From: Acrocarpospora corrugata
GTDB taxonomy: Bacteria > Actinomycetota > Actinomycetes > Streptosporangiales > Streptosporangiaceae
DNA length: 64,000 nt
NCBI RefSeq assembly: GCF_009687845.1
Contig: NZ_BLAD01000052.1
Span: 89,254 to 153,253 of the forward strand
Direction of reading: 5' to 3'
Shown: one piece after another, positions 10,322 to 19,259 of the stretch
Numbering within the stretch: the first letter of the stretch is position 1
Layout: every line of letters begins with the position of its first letter
Notes under the pieces: model-generated
What the model was told of the DNA's origin: nothing
What the model saw: only the letters and a program-made list of their open reading frames with translations
The model's database searches: none
Translations under genes and position numbers: made by a program

Positions 10322-10939
10322 TCAACCGGTCTTCCTGGCGCGTCGCCGCTGCGCCAGTTCGTCGGAAGGGTGGTCGGCCTCAGACGGGAGACCGACCTCC
10401 GCGCGTTCCCCCGGCAGCTCCGCGAGCGATCCCTCGACCTCGCGCCACACCCGTCCGAGTGCGATCCCGAACACGCCCTGCCCGCCCTGGAGCAGGTCGA
10501 TCACCTCGTCCGCCGAGGTGCACTCGTAGACGCTCACCCCGTCGCTCATGAGGGTGATCTGAGCCAGATCGTTGACGCCGCGCTCCCGCAGGTGGTGCAC
10601 GGCGGTACGGATCTGCTGGAGCGAGACCCCGGTGTCCAGGAGGCGTTTGACGACCTTGAGCACGAGGATGTCGCGGAAACTGTAGAGCCGCTGGGAGCCG
10701 GAGCCCTGGGCGGCTCTTATGGTCGGCTGGACCAGGTCGGTGCGGGCCCAGTAGTCGAGCTGACGGTAGGTGATACCGGCCGCCGAGCACGCCGTGGGGC
10801 CGCGGTAGCCGATGTCGTCGGCAATCGCAGCGGGCCGCTCGTCGAACAGCAAGCCCTGCTCACCGGCGCGTTCCCGCGCCGACTCGCGCTGAGCCGGATC
10901 ATGCCCGGCCGTCTTACCCTCGCCGCTGCTGACCGCCAC
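10322..10939 (-). CDS. MerR-family transcriptional regulator (Rv1830-like)
   Basis: 205 residues. The MerR-type HTH lies at about residues 45-105: AAGITYRQLDYWARTDLVQP, SQRLYSFRDILVLKVVKRLL and GVSLQQIRTAVHHLRERG. The C-terminal half (SVYECTSADEVIDLL...GVFGIAL) is the effector region of the actinobacterial Rv1830 group and lacks the Cys metal ligands of classical MerR. I start at the GTG at 10939 because CGGAGG lies 6 bases upstream; an in-frame ATG at 10963 has no good site. It sits between gcvP and the bifunctional nuclease, as in Mycobacterium. A MerR-style promoter lies about 75 bases upstream, so autoregulation is likely. Confidence 0.88.
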   Translation of the reverse strand: MAVSSGEGKTAGHDPAQRESARERAGEQGLLFDERPAAIADDIGYRGPTACSAAGITYRQLDYWARTDLVQPTIRAAQGSGSQRLYSFRDILVLKVVKRLLDTGVSLQQIRTAVHHLRERGVNDLAQITLMSDGVSVYECTSADEVIDLLQGGQGVFGIALGRVWREVEGSLAELPGERAEVGLPSEADHPSDELAQRRRARKTG

Positions 10940-11013
10940 TGCGGACCTCCGGCTTTCTCTCATCCCACGGCCTGATCTGGGGGTTCTTGAACTACAACCG
11001 TGGTTTCCCTTGC

Positions 11014-11042
11014 ACGGTAGGACTGGCGCCAGCCTCAGTCAA
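11014..11042 (-). promoter_or_regulatory. Putative promoter of the MerR gene with palindrome in the spacer
   Basis: On the minus strand TTGACT (11042-11037), a 17-base spacer and TACCGT (11019-11014). The spacer contains the perfect 10-bp palindrome CTGGCGCCAG (11023-11032), and a second inverted pair ACCGTG/CACGGT (10997-11002 and 11013-11018) overlaps the -10. MerR proteins characteristically bind between -35 and -10; most use 19-20 base spacers, so this is a suggestive match only. Confidence 0.45.
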
Positions 11043-11085
11043 CGACCGCCATCGGCGCGTCGTGAAGCCGAAAAATCGACCGATC

Positions 11086-11562
11086 TCAACCGGCACGTCC
11101 GAAGTCCTCCGGCGTGATGTTGTCCAGGAACTCGCGGAACTTCTCCACCTCGTCCTCCTGGTCGTCGGGCATGCTGACCCCGGCCTCGCGGATCACGTCC
11201 TCACTGGCGAAGATCGACGCACCGGGGGTGCGCAGCGCCAGCGCGATCGAGTCGGAGGGCCGCGCGCTGACCGTTACGCCGTTGGAGAACACCAGGTCGG
11301 CGAAGAAGATCCCGTCCCGGAGCGCGACGATGTTGACCTTGACCAGCTCGATCTTCAAGGCGGCCAGGACGTCGCGGAACAGGTCGTGCGTCAGCGGCCG
11401 GGGCGGCGGGTCGTCAGCGGATTGCGCCAGCGCGATCGCGGTCGCCTCGGTCATGCCGATCCAGATCGGCAGGTACCGATCACCGTTCGTCTCCTTCAGG
11501 AGGACGATCGGCTGGTTCGAGGGCATCTCTACGCGTACCCCCACGACCTCCATCTGCAACAC
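11086..11562 (-). CDS. Bifunctional nuclease family protein (DUF151, Rv1829-like)
   Basis: 158 residues. VVGVRVEMPSNQPIVLLKE, NGDRYLPIWIGMTEATAIA, RPLTHDLFRDVLAALK and VSARPSDSIALALR are the conserved blocks of the DUF151 bifunctional nuclease domain (about residues 5-130), followed by an acidic C-terminal tail DEVEKFREFLDNITPEDFG typical of the actinobacterial orthologue Rv1829. The family name comes from plant BBD proteins with RNase and DNase activity; the bacterial role is not settled. The start is GTG 11562 (an ATG three codons on is possible). The position between the two MerR genes is the conserved actinobacterial order. Confidence 0.9.
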   Translation of the reverse strand: MLQMEVVGVRVEMPSNQPIVLLKETNGDRYLPIWIGMTEATAIALAQSADDPPPRPLTHDLFRDVLAALKIELVKVNIVALRDGIFFADLVFSNGVTVSARPSDSIALALRTPGASIFASEDVIREAGVSMPDDQEDEVEKFREFLDNITPEDFGRAG

Positions 11563-11636
11563 GGGCGACTCACTCTCCGGGATGCGGCATATATCACCAG
11601 TGCATTCAACGTAACACCCGAGAGCGAGACGCGTTG

Positions 11637-12302
11637 TCAGCGCCCGAGAACGCCACGAACACTGCCATTAAGGAGAGCGGCGTGCAAACGCAGGAGAAGT
11701 CCGGAGATTTCGCGCGCGGATTCCTCGGCGTGGTCGAGGGATCCGGGCGCGCGGCGGCGCAGCAGCGGCGCGACCGCCTGCTCCAGCAGCCCGGCCTCCC
11801 GCTCGGCGGCGGCCTTCACCGCGCGCAGATGCCGCGCGTGCAGCCCGAACCTGGCCAGCCGCCCGACGCAGCGGGCCACGTCCAGCGCGTCGGCGTCGTA
11901 GCGCCGCGCGCCGGGCTGGACCCCGGCGGGGACCAGGCCGAAGCTCTCCAGTTCGGCCAGCGTCTCCTCGTCGATCTCGGCGGCGGCCAGCAGCTCCTCG
12001 CGGGTGAGCCGGATCGGCGGCGTCTCCGCGCCCACCGCGCGCGGGCCGGGCGCGTCGGCCAGCTGGTCCTTTATCACCCGCAGCGGAAGGTACTGGTCGC
12101 GTTGCGCGGTCAGGATGAAGCGCAGCCGCTCGACGTCGTCGTGGGTGAACTTGCGGTATCCGGACGGGCTGCGCTGGGGCTCGATCAGCCCCTCCCCCTC
12201 CAGAAACCTGATCTTGGAGATCGTGACGTCGGGGAATTCCCCCTGCAGCAGGGCGAGCACCTCCCCGATGCTCATGTACGCCCTGATCGCCTCAGCGCCC
12301 AT
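11637..12302 (-). CDS. ftsR: MerR-family regulator FtsR (Rv1828-like)
   Basis: 221 residues. The HTH is YMSIGEVLALLQGEFPDVTISKIRFLEGEGL, SPSGYRKFTHDDVERLRFIL, giving the winged-helix MerR domain (about residues 8-80). The C-terminal region carries EELLAAAEIDEETLAELESFGLV and a helical bundle, as in Rv1828 and Corynebacterium FtsR, which activates ftsZ. It lies 8 bases after garA on the same strand. The start at ATG 12302 uses GAGAGGGGG about 10 bases upstream; GTG 12323 in the same frame is the alternative. Whether it controls cell-division genes here is inference from orthology. Confidence 0.87.
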   Translation of the reverse strand: MGAEAIRAYMSIGEVLALLQGEFPDVTISKIRFLEGEGLIEPQRSPSGYRKFTHDDVERLRFILTAQRDQYLPLRVIKDQLADAPGPRAVGAETPPIRLTREELLAAAEIDEETLAELESFGLVPAGVQPGARRYDADALDVARCVGRLARFGLHARHLRAVKAAAEREAGLLEQAVAPLLRRRAPGSLDHAEESAREISGLLLRLHAALLNGSVRGVLGR

Positions 12303-12330
12303 CGCTGCCCATCCCCCTCTCACCCAGCGG

Positions 12331-12837
12331 TCACGGCCCTCCAGGGCCGCGGGTGAGGAACACCAACCGGAATTTACCGATCTGCACCTCGTCGCCGCCC
12401 GCCAGCGGGAACTCCTCGATGCGTTCCCTGTTGACGTAGGTGCCGTTGAGGCTGCCCACGTCCCGGGCGGTGAACTGGCCGCCGCGCCGGTTGAACTCGG
12501 CGTGCCGCCGGGACACGGTCACATCGTCCAGGAAGATGTCGCTCTCCGGGTGGCGACCCGCCGTGGTGAGGTCGCTGTCGAGCAGGAACCGGCTGCCCGC
12601 GTTCGGCCCGCGCATGACGACCAGCAGCGCGGTGCCCGGCGGCAGCTGCTCGACCGCGGAACGATCCGGCAGCAGCGTCTGCCCGGTGGCCTCGTCCACG
12701 GCTTCGAGTGAGATCGTCGAGGTCGTGTCCGGCACCACCTGGTGCGCCGGCGGGCTCAGCGGCGAACCGCATCGAGAGCAGAAACGGGCATCCTCGGGGT
12801 TGGGGTGACCGCACTGCGTGCAGTAGACGCTGGGCAT
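12331..12837 (-). CDS. garA: FHA-domain regulator with N-terminal zinc ribbon (GarA/OdhI-like)
   Basis: 168 residues. Residues 5-25 form a zinc ribbon (CTQCGHPNPEDARFCSRCG). A short linker holds DTTSTISLE, matching the ETTS phosphorylation site that PknB/PknG use in GarA/OdhI. The FHA domain follows (about 70-160): TAGRHPESDIFLDDVTVSRRH, then DVGSLNGTYVN, with the phospho-Thr binding Arg, Ser and Asn all present. In relatives the unphosphorylated protein inhibits 2-oxoglutarate dehydrogenase and controls glutamate dehydrogenase. The zinc ribbon is absent from mycobacterial GarA as I recall it. A good minus-strand promoter lies 50-80 bases upstream. Confidence 0.88.
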   Translation of the reverse strand: MPSVYCTQCGHPNPEDARFCSRCGSPLSPPAHQVVPDTTSTISLEAVDEATGQTLLPDRSAVEQLPPGTALLVVMRGPNAGSRFLLDSDLTTAGRHPESDIFLDDVTVSRRHAEFNRRGGQFTARDVGSLNGTYVNRERIEEFPLAGGDEVQIGKFRLVFLTRGPGGP

Positions 12838-12885
12838 CGAACGGCTCGGCCTCTCTCACGACTTGCTCAAAACTGCGAATGCCGA

Positions 12886-12914
12886 AACTTACGCTGATCA
12901 GACACGAAGGTCAA
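12886..12914 (-). promoter_or_regulatory. Putative garA promoter
   Basis: On the minus strand TTGACC (12914-12909), a 17-base spacer, and TAAGTT (12891-12886), placing transcription start about 40 bases before the garA ATG. Spacing and both hexamers fit a group 1 sigma promoter. The rest of the 199-base gap up to 13036 shows nothing else. Confidence 0.45.
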
Positions 12915-13036
12915 GGCAGGCACGCTGGACATTGACTACCCAACGCTACCGTCAGGCACGGTCCAAGGTCCATGCCGCCACACCATCATCATCCGCCAAG
13001 GGGTTCAAGGCCCTTCAGGTTATACAGGTTATCGTT

Positions 13037-15544
13037 TCAGGCCGATCCGGCGGCCCGCTCGACCACGAGAGCCCATCGTTCGATAAGTATTTGGGCGGTG
13101 TCCACGTCGTGGCCCTCGGCCCACAGATGGGTGACGGCCTCGGCCGGATCCGGCAGCACCATCGCCCAGCTGCCGTCCTCCTCGACGATCCTGACCCCGT
13201 CGGTGGTGTCCAGGCGGCGGCCGTCGGCGGCCTCGACCACCGAGCGCATCACCGCGCCCTTGTGCGCCCACGGGGTGGGGATGGTGCGTTTGAGCAGCCT
13301 GGCCTCGGGGATCCTGGCGTCGATCTGGCTGAGTGAGAGCCGGGTCCTGGCGACCAGGCCGAGCAGGCGCAGGAAGACGGCCAGGCCGTCCACGGTCGGC
13401 CCGAACTCGGGCACCACGAAGCCGCCCCTGCCGTCGCACGCGAAGATCATCTCCGGGTGGGTGGCGGCGCTGGTGAGTGCGTCGATGCCGGTGGCCGTCC
13501 AGTCCACGTGCACGCCGTGGAAGCGGCACACCATCTCGGCCACCCGGGTGGTGGTGACCGGCAGCGCGACCCGGCCGCCCCGCCGCTCGGCCGCGACCAG
13601 GTCGAGCACGACCAGCAGGGCGCGCTCCTCGCTGATCAGCTGGCCCATCTCGTCGACCAGCGAGACCCGCTCCCCCACCGGGTCGAACCTGACCCCGAAG
13701 GCGGCCCTGGACGAGCCGACCAGCTCAGACAGGCGCTGCAGGTCGCGGCGGCGCTCGGCCAGCGTCTCGGTGGGCGAGGCGTCGTCGAGCCGGTTGTTGA
13801 CCGTCAGCACGCCGACCCCGACCCGGCCCAGCAGGCTGGGCAGCACCAGCGAGGAGGTGCCGCCGGCGCAGTCCACCACGACCTTCATCTCGGCGTCCTT
13901 GACGCCGGTCATGTCCACGCAGCGGAGCAGTTCGCGGGCGTAGGTGTCGACGGCGCGGGCCGGGAAGGTGAGCTCGGCGATCTCGCCGGGGAAGGCCCTG
14001 CGGTACTCCTGGCGGGAGAAGACGCGCTCCAGCTTGCGCTGGGCGGCCGGGGTCAGGTCGGCCCCGGTGTCGTCCAGGAAGACGATGTCCACGCTCTGCG
14101 GGTCCCCCGCGGTGGTGCGCAGCGCGATGCCGCCGCGCACGTTCTCCCTGGAGGTGTGGAACCTGGCCACCGGCATGGCGGCGGCCTCCAGGTCGACCAC
14201 GTTGATGGCGCTGGAGTTGAGCGCGCTGATCACGGCCCGTTTCAGCGCGCGGGCGGCCCTGGAGGCGTCCCTGGAGGTCACCACGGTGTCGCCCTTGCTC
14301 AGCGTGGTCGCGTACGCGCTGGCGAGCCGGACGCACAGCTCCGGCGTGATCTCCACGTTGACCAGGCCGGACACGCCGCGCGGCCCGAACAGGCTGCGGT
14401 GGCCGCGGGACTCCCAGATGACGCTGGTGTTGACCACCGCCCCGGCCTCGACCGTCTTGAACGGGTAGATCTTCACGCCGGAGGACACGTACGCCTCCGC
14501 CTCGATCACGCACTCGTCGCCGACGACCGCGTTCTCCTCGATCCTGGCGCCGGTCATCACGTCGGTGTTCTTGCCGATGACGCAGCCGCGCAGGTGGGCG
14601 GCCGGGCCGACGTACACGTTGTCGTGCACCACCGCGCGGTGCAGGAAGGCGCCCTCCTTGACCACCGCGTTGCTGCCGAGCACGGTGTACTCGCGCAGTT
14701 CGGCCCCGGCCTCGACCTTGGCGTAGTCGCCGATGAAGAGCGGGCCCTTGAGGATGGCGTCGGCGTCGACGGAGGCGCCCTCGGAGACCCAGACGCCGGG
14801 GGACAGCTCGAAGGCGTCCCCGAAGTCGACCTTGACCCGGCCCTCCAGCACGTCGGCCTGGGCCTTGAGGTAGCTCTCGTGGGTGCCGACGTCCTCCCAG
14901 TAGCCGTCCGCGACGTAGCCGAACAGGCGGGCGCCGCGGGCCAGCAGGCGCGGGAAGACGTGCGCGGACCAGTCCACCGACTCCCCGGCCGCGACCTCGT
15001 CCAGGACGCTGGGCTCCATCACGTAGATGCCGGTGTTGACGGTGTCGGAGAAGACCTGGCCCCAGGTGGGCTTCTCCAGGAAACGCTGGATCCGGCCCTG
15101 GTCGTCGACGATGATGATGCCGAATTCGAGCGGGTTGGGGACCCGTTTGAGGCCGATGGTGACCAGGGCCCGGTTCTCCCGGTGGAAGCGGAGCATGTCG
15201 GTCAGGTCGATGTCGGTGAGTGCGTCGCCGGAGATGACCAGGAAGCGGTCCTCGCGCAGCCGGTCGGCGGCGTTCTTGACGCTGCCCGCGGTGCCGAGCG
15301 GGGTCTCCTCGGTGGCGTAGTAGAGGTGCATGCCGAGTTCGTCGCCGTCGCCGAAGTAGTTGCGGATCAGGGCGGCCAGGAACTGGACGGTGACCACGGT
15401 CTCGGTGAAGCCGTGCTTCTTGAGCAGGCGGAGCACGTGTTCCATGATCGGGCGGTTGATCACGGGGAGCAGCGGTTTGGGCTGGTTGGCGGTCATCGGC
15501 CGCAGCCGCGTGCCCTCACCGCCCGCCATCACGACGGCCTTCAC
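13037..15544 (-). CDS. Mannose-1-phosphate guanylyltransferase-like / phosphomannomutase-like fusion
   Basis: 835 residues in three parts. 1-235: nucleotidyltransferase ([53 protein letters not shown]). 245-370: left-handed beta-helix hexapeptide repeats ([14 protein letters not shown] and following). 380-835: phosphohexomutase-like domain. In true mutases the phosphoserine loop reads TASHNP; the aligned stretch here is RTTAGDPQS, so the catalytic Ser-His is missing and the mutase half is probably not a mutase. The family is typical of actinobacteria and annotated as mannose-1-P guanylyltransferase. The start is the GTG at 15544 with GGTGGG 7 bases upstream. It follows a phosphatidyltransferase gene by 13 bases: likely one operon. 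Confidence 0.88.
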   Translation of the reverse strand: MKAVVMAGGEGTRLRPMTANQPKPLLPVINRPIMEHVLRLLKKHGFTETVVTVQFLAALIRNYFGDGDELGMHLYYATEETPLGTAGSVKNAADRLREDRFLVISGDALTDIDLTDMLRFHRENRALVTIGLKRVPNPLEFGIIIVDDQGRIQRFLEKPTWGQVFSDTVNTGIYVMEPSVLDEVAAGESVDWSAHVFPRLLARGARLFGYVADGYWEDVGTHESYLKAQADVLEGRVKVDFGDAFELSPGVWVSEGASVDADAILKGPLFIGDYAKVEAGAELREYTVLGSNAVVKEGAFLHRAVVHDNVYVGPAAHLRGCVIGKNTDVMTGARIEENAVVGDECVIEAEAYVSSGVKIYPFKTVEAGAVVNTSVIWESRGHRSLFGPRGVSGLVNVEITPELCVRLASAYATTLSKGDTVVTSRDASRAARALKRAVISALNSSAINVVDLEAAAMPVARFHTSRENVRGGIALRTTAGDPQSVDIVFLDDTGADLTPAAQRKLERVFSRQEYRRAFPGEIAELTFPARAVDTYARELLRCVDMTGVKDAEMKVVVDCAGGTSSLVLPSLLGRVGVGVLTVNNRLDDASPTETLAERRRDLQRLSELVGSSRAAFGVRFDPVGERVSLVDEMGQLISEERALLVVLDLVAAERRGGRVALPVTTTRVAEMVCRFHGVHVDWTATGIDALTSAATHPEMIFACDGRGGFVVPEFGPTVDGLAVFLRLLGLVARTRLSLSQIDARIPEARLLKRTIPTPWAHKGAVMRSVVEAADGRRLDTTDGVRIVEEDGSWAMVLPDPAEAVTHLWAEGHDVDTAQILIERWALVVERAAGSA

Positions 15545-15557
15545 GCCATTCCCACCT

Positions 15558-16130
15558 TCATCGGGGCGCACGCGCCAGCATGCGCACCTGCACCACGTAC
15601 AGCACCCCCGCCCACCAGTACAGACCCGTACCCCAGATGACGAATGCCCACCCGAATATCGCGCTTATCTCCGAGTACCAACCGGCGTGCGCGGCCAGGA
15701 ACAGCAGCGGGAACGCGTACATCAGGTTGGCGGTGGCGGCCTTGCCGAGGAAGTGCACCGGGAGCGCGGGGCCGTAGCCGAGGCGGCGCAGGATCGGGAC
15801 CATGCAGAGCAGCAGCAGGTCGCGGGCGAGGACGAGGGCGACCAGCCACCACGGGATGATCTCGCGCAGCAGCAGGCCGAGCAGGGTGGCCAGGATGTAG
15901 AGGCGGTCGGCGGCCGGGTCGATCAGGCGGCCGAGCCTGCTGGTCTGGTTCCAGGCGCGGGCCAGCTTGCCGTCGAGCCAGTCGGAGAAGCCGGCCAGCA
16001 TCAGCAGGGCGATGGCCCAGCCGTCCGCCTTGGGGCCCAGGATCAGCCAGAGGAACACCGGCACGCCGAGAAGGCGCAAAAAGCTCAGCAGATTCGGAAT
16101 GGTCCAAATCCGGTCCTCAGCGGTGTCCAC
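15558..16130 (-). CDS. CDP-alcohol phosphatidyltransferase family membrane protein
   Basis: 190 residues. The catalytic motif DGx2ARx8Gx3Dx3D is complete: [14 protein letters not shown], then [13 protein letters not shown] (about residues 49-76). About six hydrophobic segments follow the class I pattern. It transfers a phosphatidyl group from CDP-diacylglycerol to an alcohol such as glycerol-3-P or inositol-P; which one is not decided by sequence alone. The start is GTG 16130; a much longer open frame upstream is the shadow of the response regulator. It lies directly upstream of the guanylyltransferase-like fusion. Confidence 0.87.
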   Translation of the reverse strand: MDTAEDRIWTIPNLLSFLRLLGVPVFLWLILGPKADGWAIALLMLAGFSDWLDGKLARAWNQTSRLGRLIDPAADRLYILATLLGLLLREIIPWWLVALVLARDLLLLCMVPILRRLGYGPALPVHFLGKAATANLMYAFPLLFLAAHAGWYSEISAIFGWAFVIWGTGLYWWAGVLYVVQVRMLARAPR

Positions 16131-16216
16131 GAACCAGACCCTACATGCGCGCGACCGGCCGCCGGCGTCCGCATGGGCACCGTTAAACCACCCGCCACAC
16201 GGGTGTCGGGCGCGTG

Positions 16217-16879
16217 TCAGGGACGCGTCGGCCGGAAGTCGGCGTCCACCAGGCCGAGCCGGTGCGCGACCACGGCCGCCTGGGTCCTGTTGCGCAGGTC
16301 GAGTTTGTCCATCACCCCGGCCACGTGGGTCTTGACCGTGGTGACGCCCAGGTGCAGGCGTTCGCCGATCTCCGCGTTGGACAGGCCGATGCCGACCAGG
16401 GTGAGCACCTGGAGTTCCCGTTCGGTGAGTGCGGGCGGCACCGGCGGGCGGCCGTCCTCGGCGGCCAGCGCGCGGGCCACCACCCGGCGCAGCACCGAGG
16501 CGGCCAGCAGGGGCTCGCCCTGGGCGGCCCGCCGGACCGCCTCCACCATCCGGTCCGGCGGGTCGTCCTTGACCAGGAAGCCGAGCGCCCCGGCGCGCAG
16601 CGCCGCGTACACGTTCTCGTCCTCGGCGAAGGTGGTGAGGACCACCACCCGGGAGGCCGGGCGGGCGGCCAGGATCCGGCGGATGGCCTCCAGCCCGTCC
16701 ACCCGCGGCATGCGCAGGTCCATCAGCACCACGTCGGGCCGGTGCCGTTCGGCCTCCCGCACGGCCTGCGCCCCGTCGGCCGCCTCCGCGCACACGGTCA
16801 TGTCCCCGGCGGCCTCCAGCATCATCCGCACCCCGGCCCGCACCAGGGCCTGGTCGTCGGCGACCACGACTCTGATCAT
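16217..16879 (-). CDS. NarL/LuxR-family response regulator
   Basis: 220 residues. Receiver domain 1-120: VVVADDQALVR (acidic pair), VVLMDLRMPRVDG (phospho-acceptor Asp about 54), VLTTF (Thr switch) and LVKDDPP (conserved Lys). LuxR HTH about 148-210: LTERELQVLTLVGIGLSNAE, then VKTHVAGVMDKLDLRNRTQA. It is the partner of the kinase gene just upstream: its ATG overlaps the kinase stop (ATGA at 16876-16879). Targets are unknown; a 12-bp imperfect inverted repeat before the divergent methyltransferase gene is one candidate site. Confidence 0.95.
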   Translation of the reverse strand: MIRVVVADDQALVRAGVRMMLEAAGDMTVCAEAADGAQAVREAERHRPDVVLMDLRMPRVDGLEAIRRILAARPASRVVVLTTFAEDENVYAALRAGALGFLVKDDPPDRMVEAVRRAAQGEPLLAASVLRRVVARALAAEDGRPPVPPALTERELQVLTLVGIGLSNAEIGERLHLGVTTVKTHVAGVMDKLDLRNRTQAAVVAHRLGLVDADFRPTRP

Positions 16880-18501
16880 CGTGGCCCTCCCTTGGCGAAG
16901 CGGGTGACCGCGCAGTCCCAGTCCTGGCCCTGCTCGGGCAGGGCGAACGCGGCGGCCAGCCGCCAGCCGCCGTCCGGCAGCGGCCCGGCGGTGAGCCGCC
17001 CGCCGAGGGCGTGGGCGCGTTCCCGCATGCCCGCGATGCCCTGCCCGGAGGAGGGCAGCATCGGCACCGCGCCGCCCCCGGCGTTGCTGGCGTTGCGCAC
17101 CTCGACGGTGAGCTCGTGCGCGCTGACCGCGACCCTGACCCGCGCGGGCGCACCGGGCCCGGCGTGTTTGAGCACGTTGGTGAGGCCCTCCTGGACGATC
17201 CTGGCGGCCGAGGCGCGGGCCACCAGCGGGGCCACGGCGACCTCGGGGGCGATCTCCAGGGCGACGTCCAGGCCCGCGCCGGCCATCCGGGCGGCGGCGT
17301 CGCGCATCACGTCCTCGGGGTCGCCGACCGGGAGTTCCGCGCCGGGGGCGCGAAGCACGGCCAGCAGGCCGCGCAGGTCCTCCAGCACCTGGTGGCCGGT
17401 GGCGCGGATGTCGGCCAGGGCTTCGGCGGCGGGGCCCGCTGCGCCGGCGTACTCGGCGGCTCCGGCGCGCAGGACCATGGCGCCGACGTGGTGGGCGACG
17501 ATGTCGTGCACCTCGCGGGCGATGCGCTCGCGTTCGGCCAGCCGGTCGGAGCGGGCGCGTTCGGCGGCCAGTTCGACCTCGCGGCGGGTGGCGGTGCGGC
17601 GGACCCGGACGAAGGCGCCGATCGCGGCCGGGGCGGCGACCATCGTGCCGAGCACCAGCAGCCACCAGAACGTCACCTCCGAGCCGCCGCCGACCGCGGT
17701 GAGCATGGTGACGACGCAGCTGAGGGCGTAGCCGGCCAGCAGCCAGCGCCAGGTGACCTGGCTGGCGAAGACGCCGAGGGCGACGAACAGGAGCACCTGG
17801 AGGCTGTCGGCGGCCTCGGGGGCGCGGCCGGCCGCGATCACCAGCAGGGCGCTCTCCAGCAGCAGGACCGCGCCGGGCAGCCAGCGCACCACGCCGAGCG
17901 CGAGCCCGGCCAGGACGGCCAGCAGGCCGATGCCCCAGGCGTGCATCTCGGCCTCCGGCCAGCTCGCCCAGGTGCCGAGCACGGCGAACGCGACGCCGCC
18001 CCCGGCGAGCAGCAGGTCCAGCACCGGTGAGCGCTCCTCGCCGTCCGGTACGGCGGCCGACTGGCTGCGCAGGTAGCGCCCGATGGCGACGGGGACGCCG
18101 ATGATGCCGAACGTGTAGAACGCCACGCTGCCGGTCGGCCAGGCGCCGGGCTCGGTCAGGTTGACCGCGGTGGCGGCGCAGGCCAGCGCGGCCACCGGCA
18201 GCGTCCACCGCCAGTCGCGGTTGCGGGCCAGCGCCCCGGCCGACAGCGCCAGCAGGATCTGCAGGCCATCCAGAATGCCTGCGCCGAAGTCGTCGAGCAG
18301 CACCAGCAGGACGGCCAGGTAGACCGCCGCGGGGCCGGGCGCGCGGCGGACCGCGCCGAGCGGCAGCCCGGCGGCCAGCACCAGGGCGGCCGTGGCCCAG
18401 GCGGGGAGGTCGGGGCTGCCCCAGGACTGGCTGGTGAGGGCGCACAGCGCGACCCCGGCCGACGCCAGCAGAAAATCCAGGGTAAAACCTCGCCACCGCA
18501 T
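16876..18501 (-). CDS. Sensor histidine kinase (HisKA_3 type), multi-pass
   Basis: 541 residues. About 10 hydrophobic segments fill residues 8-300 with little extracellular sequence, suggesting membrane or lipophilic-stress sensing. The dimerisation box is RERIAREVHDIVAHHVG (phospho-His about 332), followed by the HATPase_c domain with VQEGLTNVLKHA (N box) and GQGIAGMRERA (G box). This DesK/LiaS-like architecture pairs with NarL regulators, and the regulator gene overlaps it downstream. It is divergent from the methyltransferase gene at 18633. Confidence 0.93.
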   Translation of the reverse strand: MRWRGFTLDFLLASAGVALCALTSQSWGSPDLPAWATAALVLAAGLPLGAVRRAPGPAAVYLAVLLVLLDDFGAGILDGLQILLALSAGALARNRDWRWTLPVAALACAATAVNLTEPGAWPTGSVAFYTFGIIGVPVAIGRYLRSQSAAVPDGEERSPVLDLLLAGGGVAFAVLGTWASWPEAEMHAWGIGLLAVLAGLALGVVRWLPGAVLLLESALLVIAAGRAPEAADSLQVLLFVALGVFASQVTWRWLLAGYALSCVVTMLTAVGGGSEVTFWWLLVLGTMVAAPAAIGAFVRVRRTATRREVELAAERARSDRLAERERIAREVHDIVAHHVGAMVLRAGAAEYAGAAGPAAEALADIRATGHQVLEDLRGLLAVLRAPGAELPVGDPEDVMRDAAARMAGAGLDVALEIAPEVAVAPLVARASAARIVQEGLTNVLKHAGPGAPARVRVAVSAHELTVEVRNASNAGGGAVPMLPSSGQGIAGMRERAHALGGRLTAGPLPDGGWRLAAAFALPEQGQDWDCAVTRFAKGGPR

Positions 18502-18563
18502 GACTGAAACCGTATCCGCCCCGGTCAGTACCGCGTTCTCGTCCGTCAGGAGGACCGGGATCC

Positions 18564-18594
18564 TTCAAGTGGCCGATGTCTCCGGCCGCTTGAA
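18564..18594. promoter_or_regulatory. 12-bp imperfect inverted repeat between the kinase and methyltransferase genes
   Basis: Arms TTCAAGTGGCCG and CGGCCGCTTGAA pair at 11 of 12 positions around a 7-base centre. It lies 38 bases before the methyltransferase start and 63 bases from the kinase start, in the divergent promoter region. It could be the site of the neighbouring response regulator; this is inference. Confidence 0.35.
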
Positions 18595-18632
18595 CGTGGT
18601 CGAGCATGCCGTTCACCCCATAGCGTGCGGCC

Positions 18633-19232
18633 ATGGCTAACGAACCAGCGCTTTTCTTCGGGCAGTTCATGCGCTCCCCCGCGATGATCGGCGCGATCGC
18701 CCCGAGTTCCCGGCGGCTCGCCGCCGCGATCACCGTCCCGATCCCCGAGGACGGCGACCCCGTGGTGGTCGAGCTGGGGCCGGGGACGGGCCCGTTCACC
18801 GCCGAGATCCAGCGGCGGCTCGGCGGGCGCGGGCGGCATCTCGCGGTGGAGATCAACCCGTTGCTGGCGAGCCATCTGGCCACCCGCCATCCCGGGGTTG
18901 AGCTGATCGTGGACGACGCGGCCAAGCTGCCGGAGTTGCTGGCCGCCCGGCGGGCGGGCCAGGCGGATGTGATCGTCAGCGGGCTGCCGTGGGCGGCCTT
19001 CGGGGCGGGCACCCAGCGGGCGCTGCTGGACGGCGTGCTGTCGGCGTTGAAACCCGACGGGGCCTTCACCATGTTCGCGTACGTGCACGCGCGGCGGCTG
19101 CCGCCCGCGGTGCGGATCAGGAGGGCGCTGGTGGACTCCTTCGAGGAGGTCGTGCTGGGGCGCACGGTGTGGCGCAACCTGCCGCCGGCGTTCGTCTACC
19201 ACGCCCGCCGTCCCCGCCGGACTGGAGTCTGA
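18633..19232 (+). CDS. SAM-dependent methyltransferase, phospholipid N-methyltransferase-like
   Basis: 199 residues. It opens with FFGQFMRSPAMIGAIAPSSR, the start of the PmtA-like group, then the SAM-binding motif VVVELGPGTGPFT (about residues 42-56), HLAVEINP, LIVDDAAKL and VSGLPWAAF (motif IV region). The family methylates phosphatidylethanolamine or related lipids (PmtA) or acts as an rRNA-type methyltransferase. The stand-alone location beside a membrane-sensing two-component system makes a lipid substrate attractive but unproven. The ATG at 18633 lacks a strong ribosome site. Confidence 0.8.
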   Translation: MANEPALFFGQFMRSPAMIGAIAPSSRRLAAAITVPIPEDGDPVVVELGPGTGPFTAEIQRRLGGRGRHLAVEINPLLASHLATRHPGVELIVDDAAKLPELLAARRAGQADVIVSGLPWAAFGAGTQRALLDGVLSALKPDGAFTMFAYVHARRLPPAVRIRRALVDSFEEVVLGRTVWRNLPPAFVYHARRPRRTGV

Positions 19233-19259
19233 CCGAACTTCCTTCTAGTATGGCCGACC

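Noticed and set aside
13457..15640. A 727-codon plus-strand frame
   Set aside because: Antisense shadow of the guanylyltransferase-like fusion.
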